DNA from: Henckelia pumila
Taxonomy: Eukaryota; Streptophyta; Magnoliopsida; Lamiales; Gesneriaceae
Assembly (NCBI RefSeq): GCF_033568475.1
Contig: NC_133121.1
Coordinates: 133,146,375-133,210,374 of the forward strand
Direction of reading: 5' to 3'
Length of the DNA stretch: 64,000 nucleotides
How positions within the stretch are numbered: position 1 is the stretch's first letter; each line of letters starts with the position of its first letter. Below, piece after piece: positions 26,532-38,288 of the stretch. The notes below the pieces were generated by a model, which saw only the letters and a list, made by a program, of their open reading frames with translations, had not been told where the DNA came from and made no database searches. The position numbers were made by a program, and so were the translations under genes.

Positions 26532-28439
26532 ATGAGAAGAATCTACTCGTTTCATAGCTCACAATTAATATACTTAGGCGACCCTCTGAATATCTGCCGT
26601 TGCGGTCCTTGTTTGTCTCGATCTTTCGTCGGAGCCGCCGCAGCACTTGATTGCCACCCCCAGCCGCTCTCGGCCACCTCCTCAACAGCTCAACACCGAC
26701 TCCATGATGAAAAGGCGACGATTTCGATAATAGAATCATGCAGCAAGAAGTCCCATTTGCTCCAGCTACACGCTTACCTCCTTCGCACCTCTGATTTCTA
26801 CAACACCCGCATTTTCATATCCTTTCTCTCTCGATTGGGGTTCCCTCCGTTGCGTGATTTATCCTACTCTCACAGAATATTTTTGGAGTTCCCTAGTCCA
26901 AGCGTTTCTTTGTACAATACCATGATCAAGGCTTATTCGTTAACTGGTGATTTTGCTGGAAAAGGACTTGTGTTATACCAAGAATTACTTTCTTTAGGTA
27001 TCTATGCTAACGCTTTGTCGGCGACAGTTGCTGTGAAATGTTGTGTAAAGATGGGGTCTTTGTCTAATGGATTGCAGATCCATGCAAGGATTTGGAAAGA
27101 TGGTTATAAATCTGATGACCTTTTACTGACTACATTGGTGGATTTTTACTCGTGTTTAGGTAAAGGTGGCGATGCCTATAAGTTGTTTGATGAAATTACT
27201 CGTAAAGATACGGTTGCTTGGAATGTATTGATTTCTTGCTACACTCGTAACGGACGAACACGAGAAGCATTGGGTTTGTTTGATCTGATGAGAAATTCAA
27301 TCAAATGCCAACCAGACGACGTCACCTGTTTGCTTGTCCTTCAAGCTTGCGCAAGCTTGAATGCACTGGAATTCGGTGAAAAAGTCCATAACTATGTTAC
27401 CGAACACAGTCTTAACAATGAAATAAATATTTGCAATTCTCTTATAGCCATGTACTCGCGATGTGGATGCGTGGAAAAAGCGCACGACTTGTTTAAGAAG
27501 ATGGCAAGTAAAGATGTGGTCACGTGGAGTTCGATGATTTCAGGTTTAGCGAGTAACGGGTATGGCAGAGATGCAATTGCAGCTTTCGAAGAGATGCAAA
27601 GAGCAGGGGTTTTCCCCGGTGATCAGACATTTACCGGGTTATTATCGGCTTGTAGCCACTCGGGTTTAGTCAATGAGGGTCGTAAGATTTTCCATTGTAT
27701 GAGCCGAGATTTTGGGGTTCTTCCGAACATTCACCATTATGGGTGTATGGTAGATCTTTTGGGTCGTGCTGGTCTACTCAAGGAGGCTTATGATCTCATC
27801 ATTTCAATGAGGATCAAGCCCGATGCAGCGATGTGGAGAACATTGCTTGGAGCGTGTAGAATCCACCGCCAAATTGAACTTGGAGAACGAGCCATCGAGC
27901 ATTTGGTTGAGCTCAAAGCTCAAGAATCCGGGGACTATATCTTATTGTTGAATATTTATTCTGCGGTAGGTATGTGGGAAAAGGTTGTGGAAGTGAGGAC
28001 ACTGATGAAAGATAGAGGTATTCAGACGACACCTGCTTGTAGCACGATTGAGTTAAGAGGGCACGTTCACGAGTTTGTTGCAGATGACATTTTACATCCA
28101 AGAAAGAAGGAAATATATGAAATGATGGAGGAAATAAACCAGCAGCTTAGGATTGCTGGTTATGTCGCTGAAATAAACTCTGAGTTGCACGACATGGGAG
28201 CAGCAGACAAGGAGAATGCGCTGTCTTACCATAGCGAGAAATTGGCCATCGCTTTTGGGGTTCTTTCAACCCCACCTGGTACTACGTTGAGGGTTGCAAA
28301 AGATCTTCGTATATGTCTAGATTGCCATAATTTTGCAAAACTTTTGTCCGCGGTGTACAACCGGAAAGTGATTATCAGAGATCGGAATCGGTTTCATCAT
28401 TTCCGCGGGGGACACTGCTCCTGTAACGATTACTGGTGA
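26532..28439 (+). CDS. PPR protein, PLS-E-E+-DYW class (At3g47530-like)
   Basis: This is an intronless gene of 635 aa. The ATG at 26532 (MRRIYSFHSS) is chosen; no earlier in-frame ATG is visible. The N-terminus is basic and hydroxylated, consistent with an organelle transit peptide. From about residue 60 come PLS-type repeats (DTVAWNVLISCYTRNGRTREALGLF, DVVTWSSMISGLASNGYGRDAIAAF in the middle), then E/E+ (YSAVGMWEKVVEVR, ...GHVHEFVADD) and a complete DYW domain: HSEKLAIAFG (HxE), CLDCHNF (CxxC) and the C-terminal HCSCNDYW. Such proteins direct C-to-U editing of specific mitochondrial or chloroplast transcripts, and the zinc-binding HxE/CxxC residues argue for an active deaminase. The sequence resembles, from memory, Arabidopsis At3g47530. 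A copia element begins four bases past the stop, so the native 3' UTR is displaced by 7.5 kb. The edited site is unknown. Confidence 0.93.
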   Translation: MRRIYSFHSSQLIYLGDPLNICRCGPCLSRSFVGAAAALDCHPQPLSATSSTAQHRLHDEKATISIIESCSKKSHLLQLHAYLLRTSDFYNTRIFISFLSRLGFPPLRDLSYSHRIFLEFPSPSVSLYNTMIKAYSLTGDFAGKGLVLYQELLSLGIYANALSATVAVKCCVKMGSLSNGLQIHARIWKDGYKSDDLLLTTLVDFYSCLGKGGDAYKLFDEITRKDTVAWNVLISCYTRNGRTREALGLFDLMRNSIKCQPDDVTCLLVLQACASLNALEFGEKVHNYVTEHSLNNEINICNSLIAMYSRCGCVEKAHDLFKKMASKDVVTWSSMISGLASNGYGRDAIAAFEEMQRAGVFPGDQTFTGLLSACSHSGLVNEGRKIFHCMSRDFGVLPNIHHYGCMVDLLGRAGLLKEAYDLIISMRIKPDAAMWRTLLGACRIHRQIELGERAIEHLVELKAQESGDYILLLNIYSAVGMWEKVVEVRTLMKDRGIQTTPACSTIELRGHVHEFVADDILHPRKKEIYEMMEEINQQLRIAGYVAEINSELHDMGAADKENALSYHSEKLAIAFGVLSTPPGTTLRVAKDLRICLDCHNFAKLLSAVYNRKVIIRDRNRFHHFRGGHCSCNDYW

Positions 28440-28443
28440 TAGG

Positions 28444-28713
28444 AGTTAAAGACTCCAAGCCCAATCCATTAAATCCTTTGGACAAGCCCGGATAGTTTTG
28501 CAGCCCATTTAGAGCTTCGAGACTCTTCTAAAGTACCTTTTCATTTCATTTGTTTTATTTAAGAGTTGTTAGATTTGTTATAACTGAATCCCTAGATCTC
28601 CTCCAAGTGTCACAAGATTATGGGTTGTAATAGGTTATTTAAATCATACTGTTCATCGTCATCAACCAATGAATGAAATCACGTTTCTTCATTCTCATTT
28701 TTATTATCTAACT
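28444..28713 (+). repeat. 5' LTR of copia element
   Basis: This 270-bp LTR begins AGTTA and ends TAACT, a 5-bp terminal inverted repeat in place of the usual TG...CA. Its left edge is fixed by the ATAGG duplication, whose first base is the last base of the PPR stop codon. Confidence 0.88.
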
Positions 28714-28725
28714 TGGTATCAGAGC
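28714..28725 (+). promoter_or_regulatory. primer-binding site, tRNA-iMet type
   Basis: TGGTATCAGAGC directly follows the 5' LTR without a spacer and matches the 3' end of initiator-methionine tRNA. Confidence 0.9.
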
Positions 28726-29181
28726 ATCAATGGCTAACGCTTCATCTGATTCTGGGATTTCTACTCCGATGCCCTCTACAACCATAAATCCAAATTTTCT
28801 CCTGGTGAATCCTGCTAATCAAATCACCTCAGTCAAGCTCAGCGATGAGAATTTTCTTCTTTGGCATCTGCAAGTTCTAGCCGCCATTCGAGGTCTTGGT
28901 CTTGAGTCCTACATCTCTGATGGTCCTCCTGTGCCACCGCAAGTTCTCTCTGAAAATGGTGCACCTGAAATCATTAATCCCGACTTTATTATCTGGGTTC
29001 GACAGGACCAACTCCTCCTCTCTTTTCTTTTGGCTTCTATGAGTGAATCCGTTCAAAGCCAAATGATAGGCTGTCAAACCTCCACACAAATCTGGTCACG
29101 AGTTGCTCATCTCTTTGCCACTCGATCTAAGGCTCGAGTGATGCAGTACAAACTACAGCTCCAAACCTTGAAGAAAGGTGC

Positions 29182-31767
29182 TGAAACGACCCTAACTCTA
29201 AAATTATTAAATAAATATGCGGAAATTTATTTTTTTTTTATTACTTACTAAATAAAATATGTACATATATGCCCATACATATATGCACAGAATAAAAAGA
29301 TTTAAAATAAATAAATAACTTAAATAAAAATTACATTTTTTAAATAAAATAAATATCTGAGTCAAACATTTAATTAAAAATACTGCATAAGAAAAATGAT
29401 GTAAAATTGGCATGCACTGAAAAATTCAAATAAAATATTCAAAACTCACGACCACTGAAAAATAATATAAAATGTGTAACGTGCTGACATAATCAAAAAC
29501 ATGCAATGTGACTCAGACATCAATCACGGTCACGGGGTCACTGCATGTCCGCTCATATATCCTCGCCGCCGGTAGGAGCTACATCCTCCTCTACGAACTC
29601 ACCTGCACCATACCAGTGTAGTGAGCCTAGAGGCCCAACATGCTAACATAACAAAGGTTTAAAATAATTTAAAACAATTAAATACCAATACATACATATA
29701 CATGAATGAGCATGCTTGAAAATATCATAACATAACATAACATAACTTAACTTAACTTAAATAACATAATACATAAACATTGTTGAGCAATTAATTTTCT
29801 AACATCGCATGGTTGTATCCGTAGTGTAACCTTAAATCATACATTAAATACTGATCAGCGTGAAAACCAACGTACGTGGCGATGACGAATCACCTCTTAA
29901 ATTGGCAGTAAACTGCCCTTCAATAGTTCACATATGGGGACGAATCCCCCTTAAATTGTCACACTACTTCAACTTTCAACATAAAATATTTTATTATTGC
30001 TCAACCTTAAACATTTAATTATGCATAAAATTATTTCATGAATGCATGTACTTAATTAAAATGTGTGTCCATATATATTTAATTTAATTTCTTACTAACA
30101 TATAAATATTAAAATAACTTCAATGCATAAAAATAATTAAAAATATACTCAGGACACATGCAAATTTCTCATGAATTGTCCTGGACTGCTGGTCCTAACA
30201 CTCAAGCCCATTTACTTAAATCTGGCCCAATAACATACTTAAGCCCAATAAAATGGTTCTAAGCCCAATTAAAATAATTTAAAGCCCATAAAACATTCTA
30301 GGCCCAATAATAACTTAAACTGGTCCAATGGGCCCAAAAGCCCAAAGACTGGCCCATTAACTTTTATGGGCTCAAAAGCCTATAAAATTAATGGACTAAC
30401 TTAATTAAAATTTTAAAAGCCCAAATAAAATTATTTGGGAGTCCAAATAATTTTATTTCAAATTAATTGGCCCAAAAACCCATTAATTCATAATATATTT
30501 TAAAAATAAAAAGACTCGAGCCCGGCCCACCGAACCCGGACCCGGACCCGGACCCACTTAACCCGACCCACTACCCTACTGACCCGACCCAGAACACAGA
30601 CCCGACCCGGACCACAGACCCGACCCGGACCACACCTAAAACCCTAAACCCGATCCCCCTTCCCCTCCCCTTCTCGGCCGCCGCGTGCAGCAGCCCTTCT
30701 AGGGCTGCTGCCGCCCTGCTCCGGCCACCCCTGGCCGGAGCCCCGCCGCCCAGACGTAGCCCACGTCTGGGCGGTTCGAACATGACCCCGGCCCATGCAC
30801 CCCACAGGCCAACAGCCGAACCCTCTTCCTCGAAACCCTAGCTGCGCCTCCATCTGCCCTTCCAGTCCTCAACAGCCCTTGACCGATCCATGTCCAAAAG
30901 AACGTGAACATGAAACAAGAATGGGAAAATATGAACTCCTCAAACCATAACACACTTGTTTTTCTGAAAATTCTTGAAAGAATCCAATGCATACACACAC
31001 ACACCGTTATACACTGATATAATACAAAGAAATAAAGAAGGGATCATGCCTTTCACCATAAAAACGAAGAGAAAACGAGCGTGAGACGATTCCGGGACGA
31101 CGGGGGCGATGACAACCGACTTGGACCTTCAAAAACCGAGGCTATGGTGTTCTTTCTTGTGGGAAGCCGATGAAGATGATGAATGGAGAAGGGGGTGTGG
31201 CGGCTAGGTTGAAGGGAGAGAGATTGAGCGTGAGTAGGGGGTTTTGGCCGATGGATTGGGTAGTCTAGGATATTAATTTTTTTGAAAAATATAATCTAGG
31301 AGATAATAGTATAATTAAAAAGGTTTCCTAAGTTTTTAAAATATAGATAACTTCAATAATATAACACAAATCCCGAAATTATAAATTTAGGGAATTTTAA
31401 AAATAATTAAAAGTCATTAAAATGGCTAAATTTGGATAAAAATGGACTCCTAAAATTATATAAAATTAAATACTAAAAATATTAAGGAAATAAAACTAAA
31501 AATAATATTTTAGGGCTCTAAAAAGGCTCATGAAATTAATTGGCTAGGAAGTTGTCATCTCGTCCGTCCACGGTCCCGTCTACGCGATAAAATAATTAAA
31601 ATACTAAAAATCATAAAAATCACTAATTATGGGTTAAATGCTTAAAAATAAATTAAATCATGCACAAATAATTCACATAATTATTTAATCCATAAATCTA
31701 AAATTTAAATAATTAAATATCCTAATTATGCATGCGGATATACGTATTTAAAATACCGGGTGTTACA
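29182..31767 (-). mobile_element. solo LTR (Tekay/Del chromovirus-like) nested in the copia element
   Basis: The 2,586-bp segment lies within the copia gag region. Read on the minus strand it begins TGTAACACCCGG and ends GGTCGTTTCA. Perfect 5-bp duplications GGTGC flank it (29177-29181, 31768-31772). The TGTAACACCC start is typical of large Tekay/Del LTRs. There is no internal domain, so it is a solo LTR. A GC-rich block (30530-30850) with CCCGAC repeats lies inside it; ORFs there are compositional. It must be younger than the copia insertion (about a million years or less). Confidence 0.88.
30525..30640. repeat. CCCGAC/CCCGGA-type short tandem repeats inside solo LTR
   Basis: The top strand is very C-rich, with repeated ACCCGG, ACCCGA and GACCCG units; the minus strand is correspondingly G-rich with many GGG runs. 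It contrasts sharply with the AT-rich LTR around it. Confidence 0.7.
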
Positions 31768-34700
31768 GGTGCTCTCGGCATGAAGGAGTATCTTGGTAAA
31801 ATGAAAGGCTATATTGATATTCTTGCTGCCTGTGGTCATACCATTACTGAAGAGGATCAAATCTTGTATGTCCTTGGTGGTGTTGGACAGGAATACGAAT
31901 CAGTTGTGGTTCATGTCACCTCTAGAGTTGATACACTCAATCTTTCTGAGGTAGGAGCTCTTCTTATGACTCACGAAGGCAGACTTGATACTTACAATAT
32001 CATCAACGACAACTCATCGCCTACTGTCAATGCCACCTCTTTTTCTCAGCAAAAGAAATCAGATCACACTTCTTCATCATCAGGGTCTTCATATCAGTCT
32101 CCCGGCACTACTCATCGCGGTAGGGGCAGAGGAAGAAATGGTCGTGGGGGTAGGCGCTATTGGCATCAAAATAATGGTCGGCCCATATGCCAAATCTGTA
32201 AGGTCCCTGGCCATGTTGCTGAAATTTGCTACTATAGGTTTGATCAGGAATTTGCTCCTAAGACCAATGCCAGCTCACGCCCCATCCCCCAGGCTTCCAA
32301 TCGATCATCTCATCACTCCTACCCTGCTACTGCCTTCACTACTACTCGATCTGAACCAGTGCCTGAGGAATGGTGGTATCCCGACTCCGGTGCTTCTCAT
32401 CATGTGACCAATGAATTTGGGAATCTTGCTGTTGGCTCCGAATACTCAGGTGGTGGTAAGGTTCATGTGGGGAATGGTGCAGGTTTGTCAATAGCCCATA
32501 TAGGTCACTCTCATTTTCACCCATCCACTTCCTCACGTTCCTTTTTATTAAAGCATCTTCTTCATGTCCCCAATATTACTAAAAACTTGATTAGTGTCAG
32601 TCAATTTGCTCACGACAATCAAGTCTTCTTTGAGTTTCACCCTCTTTTTTGTCTTGTCAAGGACCTAGCAACGCGAGCAACTCTTCTCCGCGGGACTTTG
32701 CATGATGGTCTCTACAAATTTCATCTTGGATCTCAACTCTCGGCCTCTCCTACTCCAGCCACCTGTCTACAATCTACCTTCTCTGTTCCAAGTGCATCTG
32801 CTCAGCACACTCCGCCCTCACGTTCAACAAATGCATCGTCCCATACCTTAGATAAATGGCATCTAAGACTAGGCCATCCTACTCTAGCTACTGTTAAGCA
32901 AATTTTGCTCGATTGTAATGTCTCTATCTCAAAAACTGATACATTGAAATTTTGTTCAGCTTGCCAACTTGGCAAGTCTCAAAAACTGATACAATGAAAT
33001 TTTGTTCAGCTTGCCAACTTGGCAAGAGTCATCAGTTACCTTTTTCCGCCTCTATCACTAAGTTTTCTGCGCCTTTTGAATTAGTTTATTGTGATATCTG
33101 GGGACCAGCTTCTACACCTTCTCGTAATGGTTCACGCTTTTATATCAGTTTTGTAGATGCTTTTACACGTTACACTTGGATTTATTTTCTTCACCTTAAA
33201 TCTGAAGCTAGCCAAGTCTTCCTTAACTTTCACAAATATGTTGAGCTTCAGTTTAATTCAAAACTCAAAGCCATACAAACTGATGGGGGAGGGGAGTTTC
33301 GACCTTTATACAATTATTTTCAATCCTCTGGTATTATTCATCGTCTGTCATGTCCTTATACTTCTAAACAAAACGGGGTCATTGAACGTAAGCATCGCCA
33401 TATAGTCGAAACTGGAATATCTTTACTAGCTCACGCATCTATGCCTTTTGAATATTGGGAAGATGCTTTCTCCACAGCTGTTTACCTCATCAACAGACTT
33501 CCTTCCTCGAGTATTGGTGGGGCTATTCCCTTTACTCAGTTGTGCAACAAGGTTCCTGATTTTACTTGGTTGAAAATATTTGGGTGCCTTTGTTTTCCTT
33601 GTCTTCGGCCATATCCTCATCACAAACTTGCCTTTCGCTCCACTCCTTGCACTTTTATTGGCTATAGTGAAAAACACAAGGGCTATAAGTGTATAAGTTT
33701 TGAAGGCAGGCTATATATTTCGAGGCATGTTCGATTTGATGAAACCATTTTCCCATTCTCTCGGCCGTCTACTCCCTCCAATGTGTCTTCTTTCAATCAT
33801 CCCTCCAATCTCCTTCTTCCTGTTATTTCTAGCCAGGACAGTCCTTCTACTACAGGCCCTCCTCTTTCATCCTTAGATTTGTCGTTCTCATCTTCCACTC
33901 AAAATCATAATCATGCTTCCTCTGGAACACTCACTGTTCCATCTCATACAACAAGTCATCTCAATTCCTCCCTGGCTTTTTCCACTTCTCCTTCTCCTCA
34001 ACACCTCAACACTGATTCCTCTGGACCACTCCCTGATCTATTCCCCTCGAACACTCATCACATGATTACTCGGGCTAAGGCAGGAATCGTCAAACCAAAG
34101 GTTTACATAACTGATGTCCCTGTTTTTCAGGAACCCTTGACAGTTAAAGAAGCCATACTTCATCCTCATTGGTGTCAAGCTATGGCGACTGAATTTAATG
34201 CCTTGGTTGCAAATAATACTTGGTCTCTTGTCAATGCCCCTGCTGATACACCACTTATTGGTTGTAAGTGGGTGTTTAAAATCAAAACCAATCCTGATGG
34301 TTCCATTGCTCGTTATAAGGCCCGTCTTGTGGCCAAAGGATATTCCCAAACTCAAGGTATTGATTACACCGACACTTTTAGCCCTGTGGTGAAGCCTACT
34401 ACGATTCGACTTGTCCTCACCATTGCTGCTTCGAAATGCTGGAACATCAAACAAATTGATGTTAATAATGTCTTTCTGCATGGTTCTCTTCATGAAGTTG
34501 TCTATATGCGCCAACCACCTGGCTTTGAAGTTCAAAATGGTGCTTCACCTCTTGTTTGTAAGCTTCATAAAGCCATCTATGGGCTTAAACAAGCTCCGCG
34601 GGCCTGGTTTGAGAGACTTCAATTCACTCTTCAATCTGTCGGCTTTGTTCCCTCTAAAGCAGACCCCTCATTATTTGTTAAATTTGGTGATACTTATGTC

Positions 34701-35683
34701 ATTTATATACTTGTTTATGTAGATGATATTTTAGTCACAGGCAATGATGAGACTCAACTTCACAACTTAATTCTTCAACTCAGTAGCAGGTTTTCTCTTA
34801 AAGATCTTGGTGAAGTCTCTTATTTCCTCGGCATCGAGGTGTTTCGCTCAGTTGATAAGTCTTTGTTTCTCACTCAAACAAAGTATACTCGAGATCTCCT
34901 GGTTCGCACAAAGATGGAAAACGCAAAGCCATTACCTACACCAATGTCTACTGGAGTAAAGTTATCTTTGCATGATGGTGATCCTTTTGACGATGTCACT
35001 CTTTATCGAAGCACAGTTGGGGCACTGCAATACTTGACCATTACTAGGCCAGACATTGCTTATAGTGTCAACAAGGTCTGCCAGTTTATGCAAACACCCT
35101 TATACTCTCACTGGAAAGCAGTCAAATGCATCTTGCGTTACTTACATGGTACTCTTGACTTTGGAATTCAACTTGGTGTTTCGCGTGATCTCAGTTTATC
35201 TGGTTTCTGTGACGCCGATTGGGGTAGTGATCCAGATGATCGCCGCTCTGTTTCTGGGTTTTGTTGGTTTCTTGGACATTCACCCATCTCATGGAGTTCT
35301 AAGAAACAATCTGTGGTATCTCGATCTAGCACCGAAGCAGAGTATCGCAGCCTTGCCAATGCTACGTCTGAGCTTTTATGGATTCGATCTTTATTAAGTG
35401 AGCTTCATATTCCTCCTGATAAAGTACCACTGTTGTGGTGTGACAATGTTAGCACAATTGCCTTAAGTGCTAATCCTATTCTCCATGCTCGCACGAAGCA
35501 TCTAGAATTAGATCTTCATTTTGTTCGAGAAAAGATTCAGTCCAACATTGTCTCTGTTCGTCATGTTTCATCCTATGATCAGACTGCTGATGTGCTTACA
35601 AAACCTCTTTCTGCTGCAACATTCATCAGATTACGATCCAAGCTCAAAGTGCATTCTCATCCCCTGTTGAGCTTGAGGGGGAA

Positions 35684-35953
35684 AGTTAAAGACTCCAAGC
35701 CCAATCCATTAAATCCTTTGGACAAGCCCGGATAGTTTTGCAGCCCATTTAGAGCTTCGAGACTCTTCTAAAATACCTTTTCATTTCATTTGTTTTATTT
35801 AAGAGTTGTTAGATTTGTTATAACTGAATCCCTAGATCTCCTCCAAGTGTCACAAGATTATGGGTTGTAATAGGTTATTTAAATCATACTGTTCATCGTC
35901 ATCAATCAATGAATGAAATCACATTTCTTCATTCTCATTCTTATTATCTAACT
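35684..35953 (+). repeat. 3' LTR of copia element
   Basis: This 270-bp copy differs from the 5' LTR at four positions by direct comparison. It begins AGTTA, ends TAACT, and is followed by the target duplication ATAGG. Confidence 0.9.
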
Positions 35954-35958
35954 ATAGG

Positions 35959-36647
35959 CAAATCAGAGGAACTTCAAGTTGCAACACAAGTGACAAGATG
36001 GATATATGATGCGAAGATTTAGCAGCTGTTGAGGGTTATCTTCCTTCACTTCAAGCTTTAAAGAACTCACCTTGTTTCTTCAGAGGATATGCAAACACTC
36101 TCGTGTTGTCCAATAATTCGGAATGTGGGAGGAGGGACTCATAAGTCAGGAAGAGGGAGGGAACTTGGTGGTGCAGAAGCAACTGATTGATGCATTCTGA
36201 ATTGTGATCATCACACTGCATGCCTCGGTCTTACATTCTTGGTTATTTCAAATTAGAAGCATGGACTTTTATTTGTATGAAATCGATGTTTCAGCAGAAT
36301 GAGTAGCACATTCAAATGTAAATTTTTTCATTCTTAATAGATTTTTTTTAACAGTATATATATCCTGTCATTTAAAAAAATTGCATAAAGGATGTTCTGT
36401 TATATACTTGTATATAATTTTATGTTTGCACAACTGCACTCTCATCAAGCATTTCAAACATCTAAATTCCCGGAGAACTCAACGCATTACTCGTTTTCTA
36501 TTGCTGAAGTAACTTCAACACAGCAATAGAAGGAAAACTGTTCAATAAGTTGCCTACAAAAATGGAATGCAGATACATCAGATAAACCCGCAACGGCTGC
36601 ACCCCTTTATTTTTCCTGATAGATACTGCTTCAACCAGCACTAAATT
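35959..36647. other. displaced PPR 3' flank and MDH 3' UTR
   Basis: The left half continues the sequence that followed the PPR stop codon before the copia insertion, and may contain the old PPR 3' UTR. The right half, read on the minus strand, should be the 3' UTR of the plastid MDH gene. No other feature was recognised. Confidence 0.5.
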
Positions 36648-37883
36648 CTAAACAGCCACAGGCTGCTTCGGAACAAAAGCTACGCCTTTCTCAATGCTAG
36701 CCTTCAGTTCCGGCTTTAGAGCTTCCAATGCCTTCTGTTCGTATTCAGTTAATCCTTGAAGGATGGATGGAACGAAAGCCTCAACTCCGTTTCTTCCAAG
36801 CTTAATTCTTGAGGCAAAGAAAGGCAGTTCTGTGAGATCGGACTGGACATATGCACATTCGTAAACATCACTATCACCGTCCAGACCTCGGAGGGACGAC
36901 TCAACAAACCGAGCTGCAGCATATGCCATCGAAAGAGTAGCTGACCCTGCTCCAGCCTTGGCCTCGACAACTTCTGTGCCAGCATTTTGAATCCTTACAG
37001 TCAATTCTTGCACTTCTTCGTCGCTAAAAGTGACAGACTGTTTGGTCTTTGACAACAGGGGGAGGATAGTAACTCCTGCATGGCCACCAATAACCGGGAC
37101 ATCAACATCAATAAGCCTCAGGTTTTTTCTTTGAGCGACGAAAGTATTGGCTCGAACTACATCGAGTGTGGTAACACCGAAGAGCTTCTTGGGATCGTAC
37201 ACCCCCTTCTCTTTCAAGACCTCAGCAGCAATTGGAACTGTCGAATTGATTGGATTGCTTATGATGTGAATCAAGGCATCAGGGCAGTTATCGGCAACAG
37301 CCTCTACTAATGTTTTCACTATGTTGGCATTTATGTTAAAGAGGTCATCTCGGGTCATACCAGGCTTTCTTGGAACACCAGCAGGTATGACAACGACATC
37401 AGCACCCTTCAAACTATTGGGGAGATTGGATTCTCCAGTGAAATCCGAAACCACCGAAGGTGTGTTGCAGTGACTCAGATCAGCCGTAACACCCTTCACG
37501 TTTGCTATATCATAAAGGTTTAATTGAGAAACTAGTGGTGACATTTTGATCAAAAGAGCTAGTGGCTGGCCTATACCACCAGCAGCTCCAAGAACAGCTA
37601 CCTTGTAGGAAGCTTGAGGTTGAACATGATAGTACGTTCTGTTGTTATGCTTTTGGGATTTGTTGACGAAAAACTGCTTCAGAGCTGCAGTGCTCTCGCT
37701 GCCAGTGAACAAAGACTTCGCGTCAAGTTTTATGGAGGCTGCTGGTTTGAGGCCATTGAAACTAACAAGGTGGTATTCGGATTTCGAATTTGCACTCAAT
37801 GCCTTGAGTTGTGAATAGGGGCCAACTTTTGAGCCAGCAGCTACGGCGGAGCCAATGGAAAAGGTGGTTGCTGATGTTGTCAT
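36648..37883 (-). CDS. pNAD-MDH: plastid NAD-dependent malate dehydrogenase
   Basis: The protein has 411 aa in a single coding exon. The start is the ATG at 37883 (MTTSATTFS): sequence just upstream contains a 3' splice site (TTTCAG|GTTGCGAG), so the longer open frame to 37961 reads through an intron. Residues 1-90 are Ser/Ala/Lys-rich, a chloroplast transit peptide. The NAD-binding motif GAAGGIGQ is at 99-106; [17 protein letters not shown] carries substrate-binding arginines, and [13 protein letters not shown] holds the catalytic histidine. The enzyme interconverts malate and oxaloacetate with NAD(H) in the stroma and supports redox export in the dark; the Arabidopsis counterpart (At3g47520, from memory) is needed for embryo development. 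It lacks the cysteine-bearing extensions of the NADP enzyme. It is convergent with the PPR gene, as expected for a conserved pair. Confidence 0.95.
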   Translation of the reverse strand: MTTSATTFSIGSAVAAGSKVGPYSQLKALSANSKSEYHLVSFNGLKPAASIKLDAKSLFTGSESTAALKQFFVNKSQKHNNRTYYHVQPQASYKVAVLGAAGGIGQPLALLIKMSPLVSQLNLYDIANVKGVTADLSHCNTPSVVSDFTGESNLPNSLKGADVVVIPAGVPRKPGMTRDDLFNINANIVKTLVEAVADNCPDALIHIISNPINSTVPIAAEVLKEKGVYDPKKLFGVTTLDVVRANTFVAQRKNLRLIDVDVPVIGGHAGVTILPLLSKTKQSVTFSDEEVQELTVRIQNAGTEVVEAKAGAGSATLSMAYAAARFVESSLRGLDGDSDVYECAYVQSDLTELPFFASRIKLGRNGVEAFVPSILQGLTEYEQKALEALKPELKASIEKGVAFVPKQPVAV

Positions 37884-37891
37884 CTCGCAAC

Positions 37892-38288
37892 CTGAAATGA
37901 CAAAAGAAATATGAAATTGCCAAGCAACAAGCCAACAATCAACAGCATAGACCAAGGCCACAGGAAAATAAGTTTAGGATTTAAGGATTAGAAGCTTATA
38001 AGTATCGTTCCCACATTTTCCGCTACTTTTCAATACTAACAATTTATTGGAAAATTGAAATCTTCCGAATACTGCAGTTCCGTGAAATTCTTAGCTACAA
38101 ACCCACCCCCAAAACCCAGTTATTTCAACCTACCCCCCCCAAAACCCAGTTACTTCAGTTCTCACGCAAATCAATTTTAATAACAACCAGAGATTCATAA
38201 TCCATTAAAATGCTACAGATCTTTAATTCGACGCAAATTAGCAGGGAAAAAAGAAAGATTTAAAGAACAAGAAATAGAGCATAATTAC
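37892..38288 (-). other. 5' UTR intron of plastid MDH
   Basis: On the minus strand a donor (AGAG|GTAATTATGC, exon base 38289) and an acceptor (TTTCAG|GTTGCGAG, exon resumes at 37891) enclose a 397-bp AT-rich intron that ends 8 bases before the start codon. The non-coding first exon would lie at about 38290-38415. This is predicted from splice signals only. Confidence 0.65.

Larger units (their letters stand above)
28444..35953 (+). mobile_element. Ty1/copia LTR retrotransposon, young, broken
   Basis: The element has two 270-bp LTRs (28444-28713, 35684-35953) and a perfect 5-bp target duplication ATAGG (28439-28443, 35954-35958). The tRNA-iMet primer site (28714-28725) adjoins the 5' LTR and a polypurine tract (about 35671-35683) adjoins the 3' LTR. 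Parts in copia order: gag from 28730 (continuing right of the nested LTR), CCHC-type region near 32190, protease (DSGASHHVT, near 32390), integrase (zinc region near 32850; core 33060-33480), reverse transcriptase (34250-34980, YVDDILVTG) and RNase H (35200-35640, CDADWGSDPDDRRS). Gag style and short LTRs suggest the Ale/Retrofit lineage (inference). LTRs differ at four of 270 positions, roughly 0.5-1.2 million years at commonly used rates. It is broken: a nested solo LTR splits it and there is at least one further break. Confidence 0.93.

Noticed and set aside
30571-31004. Ala/Gly/Arg-rich minus-strand ORFs
   Set aside because: They fall in the GC-rich block of the nested solo LTR and in several frames at once, a composition effect.
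37884-37961. 26-residue N-terminal extension of plastid MDH
   Set aside because: It crosses a splice acceptor (TTTCAG|GTTGCGAG); the conserved transit peptide begins at the ATG at 37883.
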